DNA of 64,000 nucleotides, taken from the NCBI GenBank assembly GCA_024072375.1, contig CP099617.1, positions 2,150,001-2,214,000 of the forward strand, given 5' to 3'. This document shows, in pieces, positions 17,402 to 26,679 of the stretch (position 1 is the stretch's first letter; the number at the start of each line of letters is the position of its first letter). Below the pieces are notes generated by a model that saw nothing but the letters and a program-made list of their open reading frames with translations, had not been told where the DNA came from and ran no database searches. The translations under genes and the position numbers were made by a program. This DNA is from Sphingomonadaceae bacterium OTU29LAMAA1 (lineage in GTDB: Bacteria; Pseudomonadota; Alphaproteobacteria; Sphingomonadales; Sphingomonadaceae).

Positions 17402-18625
17402 ATGTCGCAAGCCACCCGTATCCTCCTCGCGCTCGTCGTCGGTATCGGGCTGGGCATCGCCGCAGTCGCCATCGACAGGGACTGGGCGCTCGCCGCCACC
17501 AGCGTCACGCAGCCGATCGGCGAGGCGTGGCTGCATGCATTGCAGATGGTCATCGTCCCGCTGATCGTCGGGCTGCTGGTGACCGGCATCGCGGCGACCG
17601 CCGAGGCGGCGAAGGCCGGGCGGATCGCAGGGCGGGCGGTGGCGCTGTTCGTGGTGGTGCTGTGGTGCACGACGCTGATGTCGGCAGCGATCATGCCGCT
17701 GCTGCTCGACCTGTGGCCGCTGCCGGAGGCGTGGTCGCAGGCGTTGCGCAGCGCGCTGACCGAAGCGCCGGCGATGGGCAAGGTGCCGACGCTGGCCGAT
17801 TTCTTCAACACGATCGTGCCGACCAACGTCGTCGCCGCGGCGGCAGGCGATGCGTTCCTGCCGCTGACGGTATTCACGCTCGCCTTCGCCTTCGCGATCA
17901 CGCGGCTGGAAGACGATGCGCGGCGGCGGCTGACCGACCTGTTCAAGGCGATCACCGATGCGATGCTGGTCATCATCGGCTGGGTGTTGAAGCTGGCGCC
18001 GATCGGGATCTTCGTGCTGGCGTACGGGGTCGGCGCTCGGACGGGGGCGGCGGCGTTCGGGGCGCTGGTGCATTATATCGTGCTGGTGTCGTCGATCGGC
18101 TTCATCGTGCTGCTGGCGGGCTATCCGGTGGCGCGGTTCGGCGGCGGCGTGCCTTTCCGCAAATTCGCGCGTGCGGTGGCTCCGGCGCAGGCGGTGGCGG
18201 TCAGCACGCAATCGTCGCTCGCCTCGCTGCCGGCGATGCTGAAGGGGTCGGCGGAGATCGGCGTCGCCCCGGCGACGGCGGGGATCGTGCTGCCGGTGGC
18301 GGTGGCGATCTTTCGTGCGACCAGCCCGGCGATGAATTTGGCGGTGGCGCTGTACGTCGCGCACTGGCTGGGGGTGCCGATCGGGCCGGGGCAGCTGGCC
18401 GCGGGCGTGGCGACGGCGGCGATCACGACAATGGGATCGGTGTCGCTGCCGGGTACGATCAGCTTCTTCGCCAGCGTCGCGCCGGTCGCGTTCGCGATGG
18501 GGGTGCCGATCGAGGCGCTGGGGCTACTGGTGGCAGTGGAGACGGTGCCGGACCTGTTCCGTACCGTGGGCAATGTCACGATGGACGTCGCGGTGACCAG
18601 CGTGGTGGGGCGGCGGGCAGCTTGA
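17402..18625 (+). CDS. dicarboxylate/amino acid:cation symporter (DAACS family)
   Basis: A 407-residue membrane protein. The ATG at 17402 is chosen because it directly precedes a typical first helix (MSQATRILLALVVGIGLG); the frame is open upstream but would run into glmM. Signature features of the GltP/DctA fold are the serine-rich re-entrant loop AVSTQSSLASLPAML, the following TAGIVLPVAVAIFRATSPAMN substrate/Na+ segment and ITTMGSVSLPG. It takes up C4-dicarboxylates, glutamate or related solutes using Na+ or H+; the substrate cannot be told from sequence. It is followed by repeats, so probably monocistronic. Confidence 0.9.
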   Translation: MSQATRILLALVVGIGLGIAAVAIDRDWALAATSVTQPIGEAWLHALQMVIVPLIVGLLVTGIAATAEAAKAGRIAGRAVALFVVVLWCTTLMSAAIMPLLLDLWPLPEAWSQALRSALTEAPAMGKVPTLADFFNTIVPTNVVAAAAGDAFLPLTVFTLAFAFAITRLEDDARRRLTDLFKAITDAMLVIIGWVLKLAPIGIFVLAYGVGARTGAAAFGALVHYIVLVSSIGFIVLLAGYPVARFGGGVPFRKFARAVAPAQAVAVSTQSSLASLPAMLKGSAEIGVAPATAGIVLPVAVAIFRATSPAMNLAVALYVAHWLGVPIGPGQLAAGVATAAITTMGSVSLPGTISFFASVAPVAFAMGVPIEALGLLVAVETVPDLFRTVGNVTMDVAVTSVVGRRAA

Positions 18626-18629
18626 TTCC

Positions 18630-18763
18630 TCCCCCCCGAGGGGGAGTTGGCGGCGCGCCAGCGCTGACGGAGGGGAGGTTCGCGACGAGCCTTGTGCCTG
18701 CGGAAACGCCCCCTCCACCATTCGCGACGCGAACGGTCCCCTCCCTCGCTGAAGCGAGGGAGG
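18630..18763. repeat. C/G-rich palindromic intergenic repeat
   Basis: The whole gap between the convergent symporter and POT genes is repeat. It begins with a CCTCCCCCCC/GAGGGGGAG hairpin and ends with the exact palindrome CCTCCCTCGC-TGAA-GCGAGGGAGG (18740-18763). The internal CGGAAACGCCCCCTCCACCA recurs in the 61.9-62.0 kb copy. With strong hairpins on both strands it could also act as a bidirectional transcript end. Confidence 0.75.
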
Positions 18764-18771
18764 AATAAGGT

Positions 18772-20388
18772 TCAGCGGGGCCGCTGCTCGTCGCGGGTAT
18801 CGACGCCCGCCGCTGCAGGTTCGCCGATCGCGGCTTCGCCGGCCAGGGCGTGATCGGGTGCGTCGCCGATCGTATCGAGGTGCATCAGGCGGGTGACGAA
18901 CGGCGCGAGGATCAGGACCACCACGCCGACGCCCATCGCGAACCAGCCGATACGACCGTAGACCGCCAGCACCTGCGCCGGGCCGGCACCTTCGCCGCCG
19001 GTCGCCTGCGCGATCAGGCCGGCGATGAAATTGCCCGCTGCGGTCGAGAGGAACCACGTGCCCATCATCAGCCCGGTCATGCTGGCGACCGATAGCCGCG
19101 TCATCGACGACAGGCCGATCGGCGAGAAGCAGAGTTCGCCCATCGAATGCAGCATATAGAGCAGGATGACGAAGATCGCCGGGGTCAGCCCCTCCGCTGG
19201 CGCGCCCATGATCAGCGCGAAGAAACCGGCGCCGACGAGGATGAGGCCGATGCCGAACTTGAACGGCGCGGACGGTTCGATGCCCCGCTTCCCCATCGTG
19301 GTCCACAATATGCCGAACAGCGGCGCGAGTGTGATGATGAAGAAGGAATTGACCGACTGGAACCACGAGGCCGGCATTGTCCAGCCGAGCACCGTGCGAT
19401 CGACCGACTGGTCGGTGTAGAGGTTGAGCGACGACCCGGCCTGTTCGAACAGCGCCCAGAACAGCGGCGACAGCGAGATGAGGAACAGCGCGGCGAAGAT
19501 GCGATGCCGCTCGACCTGCGGCAGCTTCCGGAACGCCGTCATCAGGATATAGCCGATGGTCAGAACCGATCCGACGATCAGCAGCATTCCGACCGCGCCC
19601 TGATTGCGCACCAAATACCATGCGACGCCGATCGCGAGGATCGCGGCGGCATAGATCGCCCATTCAATCGACAGGCCAATCGGTGTCTTCGCTTTCAGCG
19701 CGGCGGGCACGGGTGGTTCGCCGACATCGTACAGTTCGCGGCGGAACAGCACGAATACGACGAGGCCGAGCGCCATGCCGATCCCGGCCGCGCCGAAGCC
19801 GTAGGACCAGCCCATCCGTTCGCCGAGGTAGCCCACCAGCAGCGGGCCGATGAATGCGCCGGTGTTGATGCCCATGTAGAAGATCGAGAAGGCGCCGTCG
19901 CGGCGCACGTCGTCGCGGCGGTACAGCTTGCCGACGAGCACCGAGATATTCGCCTTCAGGAACCCGGTGCCGACGATGATGAAGGCGAGCGCGAGGTAGA
20001 AACCGTTGAGGGCGCTGCCCTGCACGCCCTGAGGCGCCTCGACCGCGGCGATCAGCAGATGGCCGATGGTGATGAAGACACCGCCCGCCAGTACCGCCTT
20101 GCGCGGCCCGAGATAGCGGTCGGATATGTACCCGCCGATGATCGGCGTGATGTAGACCAGCGAGGTATAGGCGCCATAGATCGCGAAGGCGGGCTGTTCG
20201 CCGAACAGGAAATGCTTGGTCAGGTAGAAGACCAGGATGGCGCGCATCCCGTAATAGGAAAACCGCTCCCACATCTCCGCGAAGAACAGCATGAACAGCC
20301 CGAGCGGGTGTCCGAGGAAGGTGCGGGCATGGGCAGGTACGCCGCCCCCGCTCGCCGATGCACTGGCCATAGGCTCCGATGACTCCAA
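18772..20388 (-). CDS. POT/PTR2 family peptide:proton symporter
   Basis: A 538-residue major-facilitator protein with about 14 membrane segments. The family motif ExxERFxYY is present at the start of helix 1 (FAEMWERFSYYGMRAILVFYL), and YITPIIGGYISDRYLGPRK is the helix 2-3 signature. The start at 20388 gives a short hydrophilic N-terminus; ATG at 20370 is an alternative. It imports di- and tripeptides with protons across the inner membrane. It is divergent from the nitroreductase gene. Confidence 0.92.
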   Translation of the reverse strand: MESSEPMASASASGGGVPAHARTFLGHPLGLFMLFFAEMWERFSYYGMRAILVFYLTKHFLFGEQPAFAIYGAYTSLVYITPIIGGYISDRYLGPRKAVLAGGVFITIGHLLIAAVEAPQGVQGSALNGFYLALAFIIVGTGFLKANISVLVGKLYRRDDVRRDGAFSIFYMGINTGAFIGPLLVGYLGERMGWSYGFGAAGIGMALGLVVFVLFRRELYDVGEPPVPAALKAKTPIGLSIEWAIYAAAILAIGVAWYLVRNQGAVGMLLIVGSVLTIGYILMTAFRKLPQVERHRIFAALFLISLSPLFWALFEQAGSSLNLYTDQSVDRTVLGWTMPASWFQSVNSFFIITLAPLFGILWTTMGKRGIEPSAPFKFGIGLILVGAGFFALIMGAPAEGLTPAIFVILLYMLHSMGELCFSPIGLSSMTRLSVASMTGLMMGTWFLSTAAGNFIAGLIAQATGGEGAGPAQVLAVYGRIGWFAMGVGVVVLILAPFVTRLMHLDTIGDAPDHALAGEAAIGEPAAAGVDTRDEQRPR

Positions 20389-20486
20389 CCGATATCAGGC
20401 GCCGTCCCGGTCCGGGCGGCGGATCGCGGCAACGTAACGGCTGGGCGCCCGCTGTAAATATCGGGCGGCACCTCTATGTGTCGGGC

Positions 20487-21077
20487 ATGACCGATCCGAT
20501 CTTCAACGACACCTCCACGCCGCTGACTCTGCTGGCCACCCGGCGGTCCGGCAAGCCGCGCGATCTGGTCGCGCCGGGCCCCGATCCGGCGCAGCTCGAC
20601 CAGATGATCGGCATCGCCGCGCGGACGCCCGATCACGGCAAGCTGGCGCCGTGGCGGTTCGTGATCGTCGACGATCGCGATGCCCTGTCGCGGTTGATCG
20701 TCGATGCCTATCGTGCGGAACGCCCGCAGGCGGCGCGGGCGGAGATCGACTCGCTCGACCAATTCGCGCGGCAGGCGCCGGCGCTGGTGGTGGTGCTGTC
20801 GTCGCCGAGCAGGACGAGCCATATCCCGCTATGGGAACAGGAGATGTCTGCGGGTGCGGCGACGATGAACCTGCTGCATGCTGCGCATGCGATGGGCTTC
20901 GCGGGCGGCTGGCTGACCGGGTGGCCGACGTTCTCCACCGCGGTGCGCGATGCGTTCGGCGCGGCGCACGAGAAGATCGTCGGCTTCGTCTTCGTCGGCA
21001 CGCCCGGGCGGCCGCTGGAGGAACGGCCCCGCCCGGACATGGCACGGATCGTCTCGCACTGGCCCGATGCGGGATGA
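20487..21077 (+). CDS. nitroreductase family protein (YdjA-like)
   Basis: A 196-residue FMN-dependent oxidoreductase. The start at 20487 (MTDPIFNDTSTPL) is preferred over an upstream in-frame ATG overlapping the POT gene start region. The segment RRSGKPRDLVAPGPD and AARTPDHGKLAPWRFVIV are characteristic of the minimal YdjA subgroup, where the Arg-Ser-x(2) loop binds FMN phosphate. WLTGWP and GFVFVGTP close the fold. It likely reduces nitro or quinone-type compounds with NAD(P)H. The natural substrate is unknown. Confidence 0.9.
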   Translation: MTDPIFNDTSTPLTLLATRRSGKPRDLVAPGPDPAQLDQMIGIAARTPDHGKLAPWRFVIVDDRDALSRLIVDAYRAERPQAARAEIDSLDQFARQAPALVVVLSSPSRTSHIPLWEQEMSAGAATMNLLHAAHAMGFAGGWLTGWPTFSTAVRDAFGAAHEKIVGFVFVGTPGRPLEERPRPDMARIVSHWPDAG

Positions 21078-21129
21078 CAATCGGCCTGTTGGGAGTGGAC
21101 CTTTTCGCCCGTTGCTGTATTAAACCAGC

Positions 21130-21486
21130 ATGACAGCGCTAAGCAACGAGGATAGCCCGGTCTATATCCGGCTGCGGGGAACCATCGCGGCGGGCATCCT
21201 GCGCGGGGACTATCGCGCGGGGGATCAGCTTCCCTCGGTCCGGGCGTTCGCCGCCGAGCATGGTGCCAACCCGCTGACGGTGGCGAAGGCCTATCAGAGC
21301 TTTCAGGACGACGGCTATGTCGAGGTGCGGCGCGGTGTCGGCATGTTCGTGCTGCCGGGCGCATCGGAGAAACTGCGCGCGGCGGAGCGGGCGAGCTTCG
21401 TCGACAATCAGTGGCCGCGGATATTGGGCTATATCGACCTGCTGGGGCTGGATGCCGCCGATCTGCTGGAGCGCGAGCGGGTCTGA
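21130..21486 (+). CDS. GntR-family transcriptional regulator, YtrA-like
   Basis: A 118-residue protein: a GntR winged helix (residues ~10-78; YIRLRGTIAAGILRGDY, QLPSVRAFAAEHGANPLTVAKAYQ) and a short helical tail of ~40 residues. The small size without an effector domain places it in the YtrA subgroup, which usually controls a neighbouring ABC transporter. No ABC transporter is adjacent here, so its target is not evident. Nitroreductase lies 52 bases upstream in the same direction. Confidence 0.88.
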   Translation: MTALSNEDSPVYIRLRGTIAAGILRGDYRAGDQLPSVRAFAAEHGANPLTVAKAYQSFQDDGYVEVRRGVGMFVLPGASEKLRAAERASFVDNQWPRILGYIDLLGLDAADLLERERV

Positions 21487-21538
21487 TTTTCGCGCGCTGT
21501 TCGTGGAAGCGCGGATATCCCGGATCTAACCTGTTTTC

Positions 21539-21634
21539 CGTCATCCTTGCGAAGGCGGAAATCCCTACGCGCCGACCTTTCAGATGGAACAGCGACGGTC
21601 GCGGCTATGGATCCCCGCCTGCGCGGCGATGACG
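21539..21634. repeat. intergenic inverted repeat (CGTCAT...ATGACG type)
   Basis: Imperfect ~26-base arms at 21539-21564 (beginning CGTCATCCTTGCGAAGGCGG) and 21609-21634 (ending GCGGCGATGACG) face each other across ~44 bases in the gap between the GntR and nat genes. Related arms occur inside the 15.4-15.7 kb element. Confidence 0.6.
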
Positions 21635-21679
21635 ATGGGTTGGGGGCGTTACTCTTCGCCTTCGCGCGGACCGACCTTC

Positions 21680-22498
21680 TTAAAACAGCTCCAGCGCGAC
21701 CACCTCTTCCGGCGTCAGGTCGATGCCGAACATCAGCGACATGCGCATGCGGTAAACGCGGGGGTCGGTGATCTCGGCGTCCGAACTGTTGTCGCCGGCG
21801 CGGCGATGATAGCGGCGGTCGGTAAGGCCGGCCATGCCGTGCGGCAGGACGATGCTGGCAATGGTCAGCTGCGTGAAGCGGCTGCCCGGCGCGGTCGAGG
21901 TCCAGTGATTGGACAAAGCCAGATCCGCGTCGAACACTTCGGTTTCGTGGAAGCTGTATTGCGGCATCCAGTCGGCGCCGGTGCCGCGACCGTCGGTGGA
22001 GCCGGGATCGCCCTTGCGGCTGAGCATCCAGCCGTGCTGCGCGTGGCGTTCGAGGCGGAACCACGCGCCGTCGGGGGCCTCCGCTTCCCAGCCGTCGACC
22101 AGCGCCATCACCGGCGCATAGCTGCCGCCGAAGCCGGCGTCGGCGATCCAGTCGCAGCCACCGATCGTGACGAGGCTGAGCGTATGCGTGAGCGGCGGGG
22201 TATCCTCGACACCGAGCCAGACGCGGGCGAGCAGCGGGCGGACCTCGAAGTCAAGCGCGGTCAGCGCGTCCATGAACAGGCGGTTCTGTTCGAAGCAATA
22301 GCCGCCGCGCTTGGCGGTGACGAGCTTCGCGAAGACACTGGCGGAATCGATCGCGATGCCGCGGCCAAGGCGTACGTCGAGGTTTTCGAACGGGATCGAC
22401 AGGCGGTGTTCGCGCTGGAGGCGGCCGAGCCCCTCGGCGTCGGGCGTGACGCGGGCGGGGAGATTGATGCGAGCGAGATAGGCGTCGAGGTCGAACAT
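21680..22498 (-). CDS. nat: arylamine N-acetyltransferase
   Basis: A 272-residue enzyme that transfers acetyl groups from acetyl-CoA to arylamines and hydrazines. The cysteine-protease-like triad is intact: Cys68 in KRGGYCFEQN, His105 in LTHTLSLV and Asp120 in WIADAGFGG. IPFENLDVRLG is also conserved, and the length is usual for bacterial NATs. It is flanked by repeats on both sides and appears monocistronic. Confidence 0.94.
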   Translation of the reverse strand: MFDLDAYLARINLPARVTPDAEGLGRLQREHRLSIPFENLDVRLGRGIAIDSASVFAKLVTAKRGGYCFEQNRLFMDALTALDFEVRPLLARVWLGVEDTPPLTHTLSLVTIGGCDWIADAGFGGSYAPVMALVDGWEAEAPDGAWFRLERHAQHGWMLSRKGDPGSTDGRGTGADWMPQYSFHETEVFDADLALSNHWTSTAPGSRFTQLTIASIVLPHGMAGLTDRRYHRRAGDNSSDAEITDPRVYRMRMSLMFGIDLTPEEVVALELF

Positions 22499-22652
22499 GC
22501 GTGTTCTGTGACGGGCGGGATGGCGGTGTGCAAGGGTTTGGCGGCTCGTAAGGGAGTGCGTAACTTCCTTCCCCTTCCATCATTCGGCTCCTTCCGAACG
22601 GTGCCCGACGCCGGGAAGAAATCCAGGGTGCGTGACCTTTGGCGTTCTTCGG

Positions 22653-22794
22653 TCCTCCCCCGCGAGGGGGAGGTGGCGCGTCCGCAGGGCGTGACGGAGG
22701 GGGAGGTGGGCTTCGAACTCCGTTATCAACGACGTCGCTTACCTCCCCCTCCGTCACGGCGTTGCCGTGCCACCTCCCCCTCGCGGGGGAGGAC
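22653..22794. repeat. large inverted repeat of two palindromic units
   Basis: Two ~52-base units face each other (22653-22706 and 22741-22792). The ends are near-identical (CCTCCCCCGCGAGGGGGAGG and GTGACGGAGGGGGAGGT) with a diverged centre, and each unit carries its own hairpin. The second unit, with flank GACGTCGCYTACCTCCCC, recurs at 44.2 kb. It occupies most of the 304-base gap between nat and the acyl-CoA dehydrogenase gene; nothing else is seen in that gap. Confidence 0.8.
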
Positions 22795-22802
22795 TTGTTA
22801 GG

Positions 22803-24521
22803 TCAGGCGGCGAAGGCTTCTGCGGGAATTGCATATAGAACGTCGGCGCTCGCGGTAGCGGCGGCCTTCAGGCCGAGCGCTTCGGGGACGATCTGGTCGA
22901 GATAGAAGCGGACCGCCGCACGTTTCACGATAGCGAAGTCCTCGTCGCCGGTCGCGTGGCGACCTTCGCGTTCCATCAGCCAGCCGCAGACCGCGACCGA
23001 GGTCATCGTCAGGAAGGGATAACTGGCGGCGAGCTTGTCGTCGGCGTCGGCGGTGGCGAGGCGGTGGGCGATGGCGTCGATCGCGTCGATCAGCGCGATG
23101 AGCGCCGGGTGCTCTGCCTCGGCGCGCATATCGGCAACCAATGCCGCGAAGGCACCGCCGTTATCCAGCGACAGCTTGCGGCCGACGAGGTCGGCGGCCT
23201 GAATGCCGTTGGTGCCTTCGTAGATCGGGGTGATGCGGGCATCGCGGAAATATTGCGCGGCGCCGGTTTCCTCGACGTAACCCATGCCGCCGTGCACCTG
23301 AATGCCGAGGCTTGCGACTTCGTTGCCGATGTCGGTGCCGTGCGCCTTGGCGAGCGGGGTGACGACTTCAAGCCGGTTCTTTGCCGCAGCGTCGCCCAGC
23401 CCCGCGCGATCGACCTGACCGGCGGCGTAATAGACGAGCGCACGGGCTGCCTGCGTCTGCGCCTTCATGCGAAGCAGCATGCGGCGGACGTCCGGGTGGT
23501 CGACGATGCGGACCGATTCCTTGTTCGGCGAACCTGCGCGGGCGGACTGGACGCGCTCAAGCGCATAGCCGACCGCCTTCTGCGTCGCGCCTTCGGCGAT
23601 CTGGACGCCTTGCAGGCCGACGTTCAGGCGGGCGTTGTTCATCATCGTGAACATCGCGCGCATCCCGGCATGTTCGGCACCGATCAGTTCGCCGACGCAA
23701 TCGTCATGGTCGCCGAAGCTGAGCACGCAGGTCGGCGAGGCGTGCAGGCCCATCTTGTGTTCGATCGACACGACGCGGACGTCGTTGAACTCGCCGGGCG
23801 TGCCGTCATCCTTCAAACGGAACTTGGGGACGATGAACAGCGAGATGCCGCGCGTGCCGGCGGGCGCATCCGGCGTGCGCGCGAGGACGAGGTGGACGAT
23901 GTTGTCGGCCATGTCGTGGTCGCCGAACGAGATGTAGATCTTGGTGCCCTTAATCGACCATTTGCCGTCACCCAGCGGCCTGGCCGTCGAGCGAAGCGCG
24001 CCGACGTCGCTGCCGGCCTGCGGTTCGGTGAGGTTCATCGTGCCGGTCCATGCGCCGGTGGCGAGATGCGGAAGATAAAGCGCCTGCTGTTCGGGTGAGC
24101 CATGATGCGCGAGCGCCTCGATCGCGCCGACGGTCAGCGTCGGGCAGAGCGCGAAGCCCATGTTGGCAGACCCGAGCGTATCAAGCACCGCGGTCTGGAT
24201 CGCGAAGGGCAGGCCCTGCCCGCCGAATTCTTCCGGCACGCCGATCGTACCCCAGCCGCCCTCGACGTAATCCTTATACGCTTTTATGAAGCTGGCCGGC
24301 ATATGGACGCCATCGGGCGACCATTTAGCGCCGACGGTGTCGCCTTCGCGGTTGAGCGGGGCCCATTCGCCGGCCGCGAACTGGCCGACGCCCTCCAGCA
24401 CCGCATCGATCACGTCGGGGCTGGCGGCGGCGAAGCGATCGGTGGTGGCGAGTTCGTCTATTTTTACGACGTGCTCCAGCACGAAACGCTGGTCGGCCAC
24501 GGCTGCGGTAAAGGACATCAT
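22803..24521 (-). CDS. acyl-CoA dehydrogenase (long form, DmdC-like)
   Basis: A 572-residue FAD enzyme oxidising acyl-CoA at the alpha-beta carbons. Motifs are NLTEPQAGSDVGALRS and KIYISFGDHD (FAD/substrate), RMLLRMKAQTQAARALVYY, GMGYVEETGAAQYFRDARI, and the catalytic glutamate in PIYEGTNGIQAADL. The extra ~120 C-terminal residues and long N-terminus place it in the group with the Acyl-CoA_dh_C domain, which includes 3-methylmercaptopropionyl-CoA dehydrogenase, though the true substrate is uncertain. It is divergent from the Sua5 gene with a 36-base gap. Confidence 0.92.
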   Translation of the reverse strand: MMSFTAAVADQRFVLEHVVKIDELATTDRFAAASPDVIDAVLEGVGQFAAGEWAPLNREGDTVGAKWSPDGVHMPASFIKAYKDYVEGGWGTIGVPEEFGGQGLPFAIQTAVLDTLGSANMGFALCPTLTVGAIEALAHHGSPEQQALYLPHLATGAWTGTMNLTEPQAGSDVGALRSTARPLGDGKWSIKGTKIYISFGDHDMADNIVHLVLARTPDAPAGTRGISLFIVPKFRLKDDGTPGEFNDVRVVSIEHKMGLHASPTCVLSFGDHDDCVGELIGAEHAGMRAMFTMMNNARLNVGLQGVQIAEGATQKAVGYALERVQSARAGSPNKESVRIVDHPDVRRMLLRMKAQTQAARALVYYAAGQVDRAGLGDAAAKNRLEVVTPLAKAHGTDIGNEVASLGIQVHGGMGYVEETGAAQYFRDARITPIYEGTNGIQAADLVGRKLSLDNGGAFAALVADMRAEAEHPALIALIDAIDAIAHRLATADADDKLAASYPFLTMTSVAVCGWLMEREGRHATGDEDFAIVKRAAVRFYLDQIVPEALGLKAAATASADVLYAIPAEAFAA

Positions 24522-24557
24522 TCTCTCCCAGGATTACCCGCGATATAGCCCCGGTGG

Positions 24558-25490
24558 ATGGTCGATCCAAACCCGCGCATCTTACCCTACGGCATGGCCG
24601 CGATCGACGAGGCGGCCGAGCGAATCGGTCGTGGCGAATGCGTCGCGGTGCCGACCGAGACCGTCTATGGCCTCGCCGCCGATGCCGGGAATGCCGACGC
24701 GGTGGCCGGCATCTATGCCGCCAAAGGGCGACCGAGCTTCAACCCGCTGATCGTGCATGTGGCCGATCTGGCGGCCGCGGAGGCGCTGGCGGTGTTCGAT
24801 GCCGATGCGCGGGCACTGGCGGCGCGATTCTGGCCGGGACCGCTGACGCTGGTGCTGCCGTTGCGGACGGACGCACCGATCGCATCGCTGGTGACGGCGG
24901 GACTGGCGACGATAGCGTTGAGGGTGCCGCGTCATCGGGCGATGCAGGCCCTGCTCGCTGCGACGAAGCGCCCGTTGGCCGCTCCATCCGCCAACGCGAG
25001 CAACGGGATCAGCCCGACGCGGGCCGCGCATGTCGCGGCAAGCCTGGGCAACCGGGTGCCGCTGATCATCGACGACGGCGGATGCGAAGCCGGGCTGGAA
25101 TCGACGATCGTCGCAGGCCGGACCATCCTGCGGCCGGGTCCGATCGTGGCCTCGGATCTGCCGTTCGCGGTGCAGGCACACTCTATAGACTCTACGGACG
25201 CTGCGATCACCGCGCCGGGGCAGCTGGCGACGCATTATGCGCCGGGCAAACCGCTGCGGCTGGACGCGACCGCGGCGGCGGCCGACGAATGGTTGATCGG
25301 CCATGGCCCGGTGACGGGGGACGACATGCTGTCGGCGACCGGAGACCTGCGCGAGGCAGCGGCGCGGCTGTTCGATGCGTTGCATCGCGCCGATGCGAGC
25401 GATCGGGCGGCAATCGCGGTCGCCCCGATCCCGCATGCCGGCCTGGGCGAGGCGATCAACGACCGGCTGACGCGCGCGGCGCATCGTTGA
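24558..25490 (+). CDS. tsaC: L-threonylcarbamoyladenylate synthase, Sua5 type
   Basis: A 310-residue enzyme making threonylcarbamoyl-AMP for the t6A37 modification of ANN-decoding tRNAs. The YrdC domain shows VAVPTETVYGLAADA, KGRPSFNPLIVHV, FWPGPLTLVL and PLAAPSANASNGISPT. The remaining ~110 residues after the LESTIVAGRTILRPG segment form a Sua5 C-terminal domain (PGQLATHYAPGKP linker visible), so this is the longer Sua5 form rather than short TsaC. It is convergent with flagellin across a shared terminator. Confidence 0.95.
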   Translation: MVDPNPRILPYGMAAIDEAAERIGRGECVAVPTETVYGLAADAGNADAVAGIYAAKGRPSFNPLIVHVADLAAAEALAVFDADARALAARFWPGPLTLVLPLRTDAPIASLVTAGLATIALRVPRHRAMQALLAATKRPLAAPSANASNGISPTRAAHVAASLGNRVPLIIDDGGCEAGLESTIVAGRTILRPGPIVASDLPFAVQAHSIDSTDAAITAPGQLATHYAPGKPLRLDATAAAADEWLIGHGPVTGDDMLSATGDLREAAARLFDALHRADASDRAAIAVAPIPHAGLGEAINDRLTRAAHR

Positions 25491-25496
25491 CAGCCG

Positions 25497-25530
25497 AAAA
25501 CCCCGGCGGCTCTGGGGCCGCCGGGGTTCT
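25497..25530. terminator. bidirectional terminator between Sua5 gene and flagellin
   Basis: A perfect 10-bp stem CCCCGGCGGC (25501-25510) / GCCGCCGGGG (25517-25526) with a 6-base loop. On the minus strand it is followed by TTTT (AAAA at 25497-25500), serving flagellin. On the plus strand only TTCT follows, serving the Sua5 gene more weakly. Confidence 0.85.
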
Positions 25531-25619
25531 GGCTTCGCTCGTCCTTGGGGGGAGAGCTCGGTCGGCGCCGACACCCTTGGGGGGGCGGTGCCGGCACCGG
25601 AACTGGTCGCTTCTCCGGA

Positions 25620-26465
25620 TTACTGGAGGAGCTTCAGGACGCCCTGCTGGCTCTGGTTGGCCTGAGCGAGCATCGCGGTCGACGCCTGGCTGAGGATCTG
25701 CGCCTTGGCGAGGGCCGTGGTTTCCGTCGAGAAATCGGTATCCTCGATGCGGCTGCGGGCGTCCGACAGGTTGGTGACGTTGGTGGTCAGGTTGTTTACG
25801 ACCGACTGCAGACGGTTCTGACCGGCACCCAGCGTCGCACGGGCGGTGTTGATGTCCTTGATCGCGGCATCGACCTTGCCCAGCGTCGTCGTCGACTTCG
25901 TCGTGGTGGAGACGTCGAGCGGCTCCGTGGTGCCGTTCGTGATATTGTCCATGCTGACGAACGCCTTCTGCAGATCGACCGTGTCGGACGCACCGGCGCC
26001 GGTCTGGATCGTGACCTTGGCGCTCGACGTGGCGGCCGTACCGGCGACAAAGTCGAACACCGGAACGCCGTTGAACTTGGTGTTGGTCAGGATGTCATTC
26101 ATCTGCGTGCGCAGCTGCGTAACTTCGGCGTTCAGGTTGGTGCGGTCGTCGGTGCTGTAGGTGCCCGATGCCGACTGCACGGCCAGTTCGCGGACGCGCT
26201 GGAGCATGTTGTTCACTTCGCCGAGCGCACCTTCCGCCGTCTGGGCGAGGCTGATGCCGTCGTTGGCGTTGCGGATCGCCTGGTTCATGCCGCGGACCTG
26301 GGCGGTCATGTTCGACGAAATCGCCATGCCGGCGGCATCGTCCTTTGCCGAGTTGATGCGCTTGCCGGTCGACAGACGCTCCATCGAGGTCTGCAGCGCC
26401 ATGTTGGCGGAGGTCGAAGCGTTGCTGGCGCGAAGCGAGGCGATGTTGGTGCCGATAACGGTCAT
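25620..26465 (-). CDS. fliC: flagellin
   Basis: A 281-residue filament subunit. The N-terminal ~140 residues ([17 protein letters not shown] through [12 protein letters not shown]) and the C-terminal ~85 residues ([17 protein letters not shown] to [17 protein letters not shown]) form the D0/D1 coiled coils. The variable middle is only ~55 residues, so the filament surface domain is minimal. The start has GGAGA six bases upstream. It is a single gene, transcribed away from the flbD-fliE operon. A sigma-28-like promoter lies ~70 bases upstream. No second flagellin copy is in the window. Confidence 0.96.
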   Translation of the reverse strand: MTVIGTNIASLRASNASTSANMALQTSMERLSTGKRINSAKDDAAGMAISSNMTAQVRGMNQAIRNANDGISLAQTAEGALGEVNNMLQRVRELAVQSASGTYSTDDRTNLNAEVTQLRTQMNDILTNTKFNGVPVFDFVAGTAATSSAKVTIQTGAGASDTVDLQKAFVSMDNITNGTTEPLDVSTTTKSTTTLGKVDAAIKDINTARATLGAGQNRLQSVVNNLTTNVTNLSDARSRIEDTDFSTETTALAKAQILSQASTAMLAQANQSQQGVLKLLQ

Positions 26466-26533
26466 GAGATGTCTCCAATTAGCTGCGGCGCTCCCCGCCG
26501 CCCCCAGAGCGGAGGGCCGAGCCGCCAAATGGG

Positions 26534-26559
26534 ATAACGGCCCGGCGCGCGGCGGCTTA
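26534..26559 (-). promoter_or_regulatory. candidate sigma-28 (FliA) promoter of flagellin
   Basis: Read on the minus strand: TAAG (26559-26556), 14 bases, then GCCGTTAT (26541-26534). This is close to the flagellar sigma factor consensus TAAA-N15-GCCGATAA and lies 69 bases before the flagellin start. It was found by eye only. Confidence 0.5.
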
Positions 26560-26679
26560 AGCGAAAAAGTTGCAGCCGGTCGTTCGACCCGTCCGGCCGA
26601 TCCAGCCCCCCCTTCCGTACGGGCACATACGGGCGCGTCGCGCGCGCGTGACGCAGGCGGGCCGGCGCCCGGAAATATT

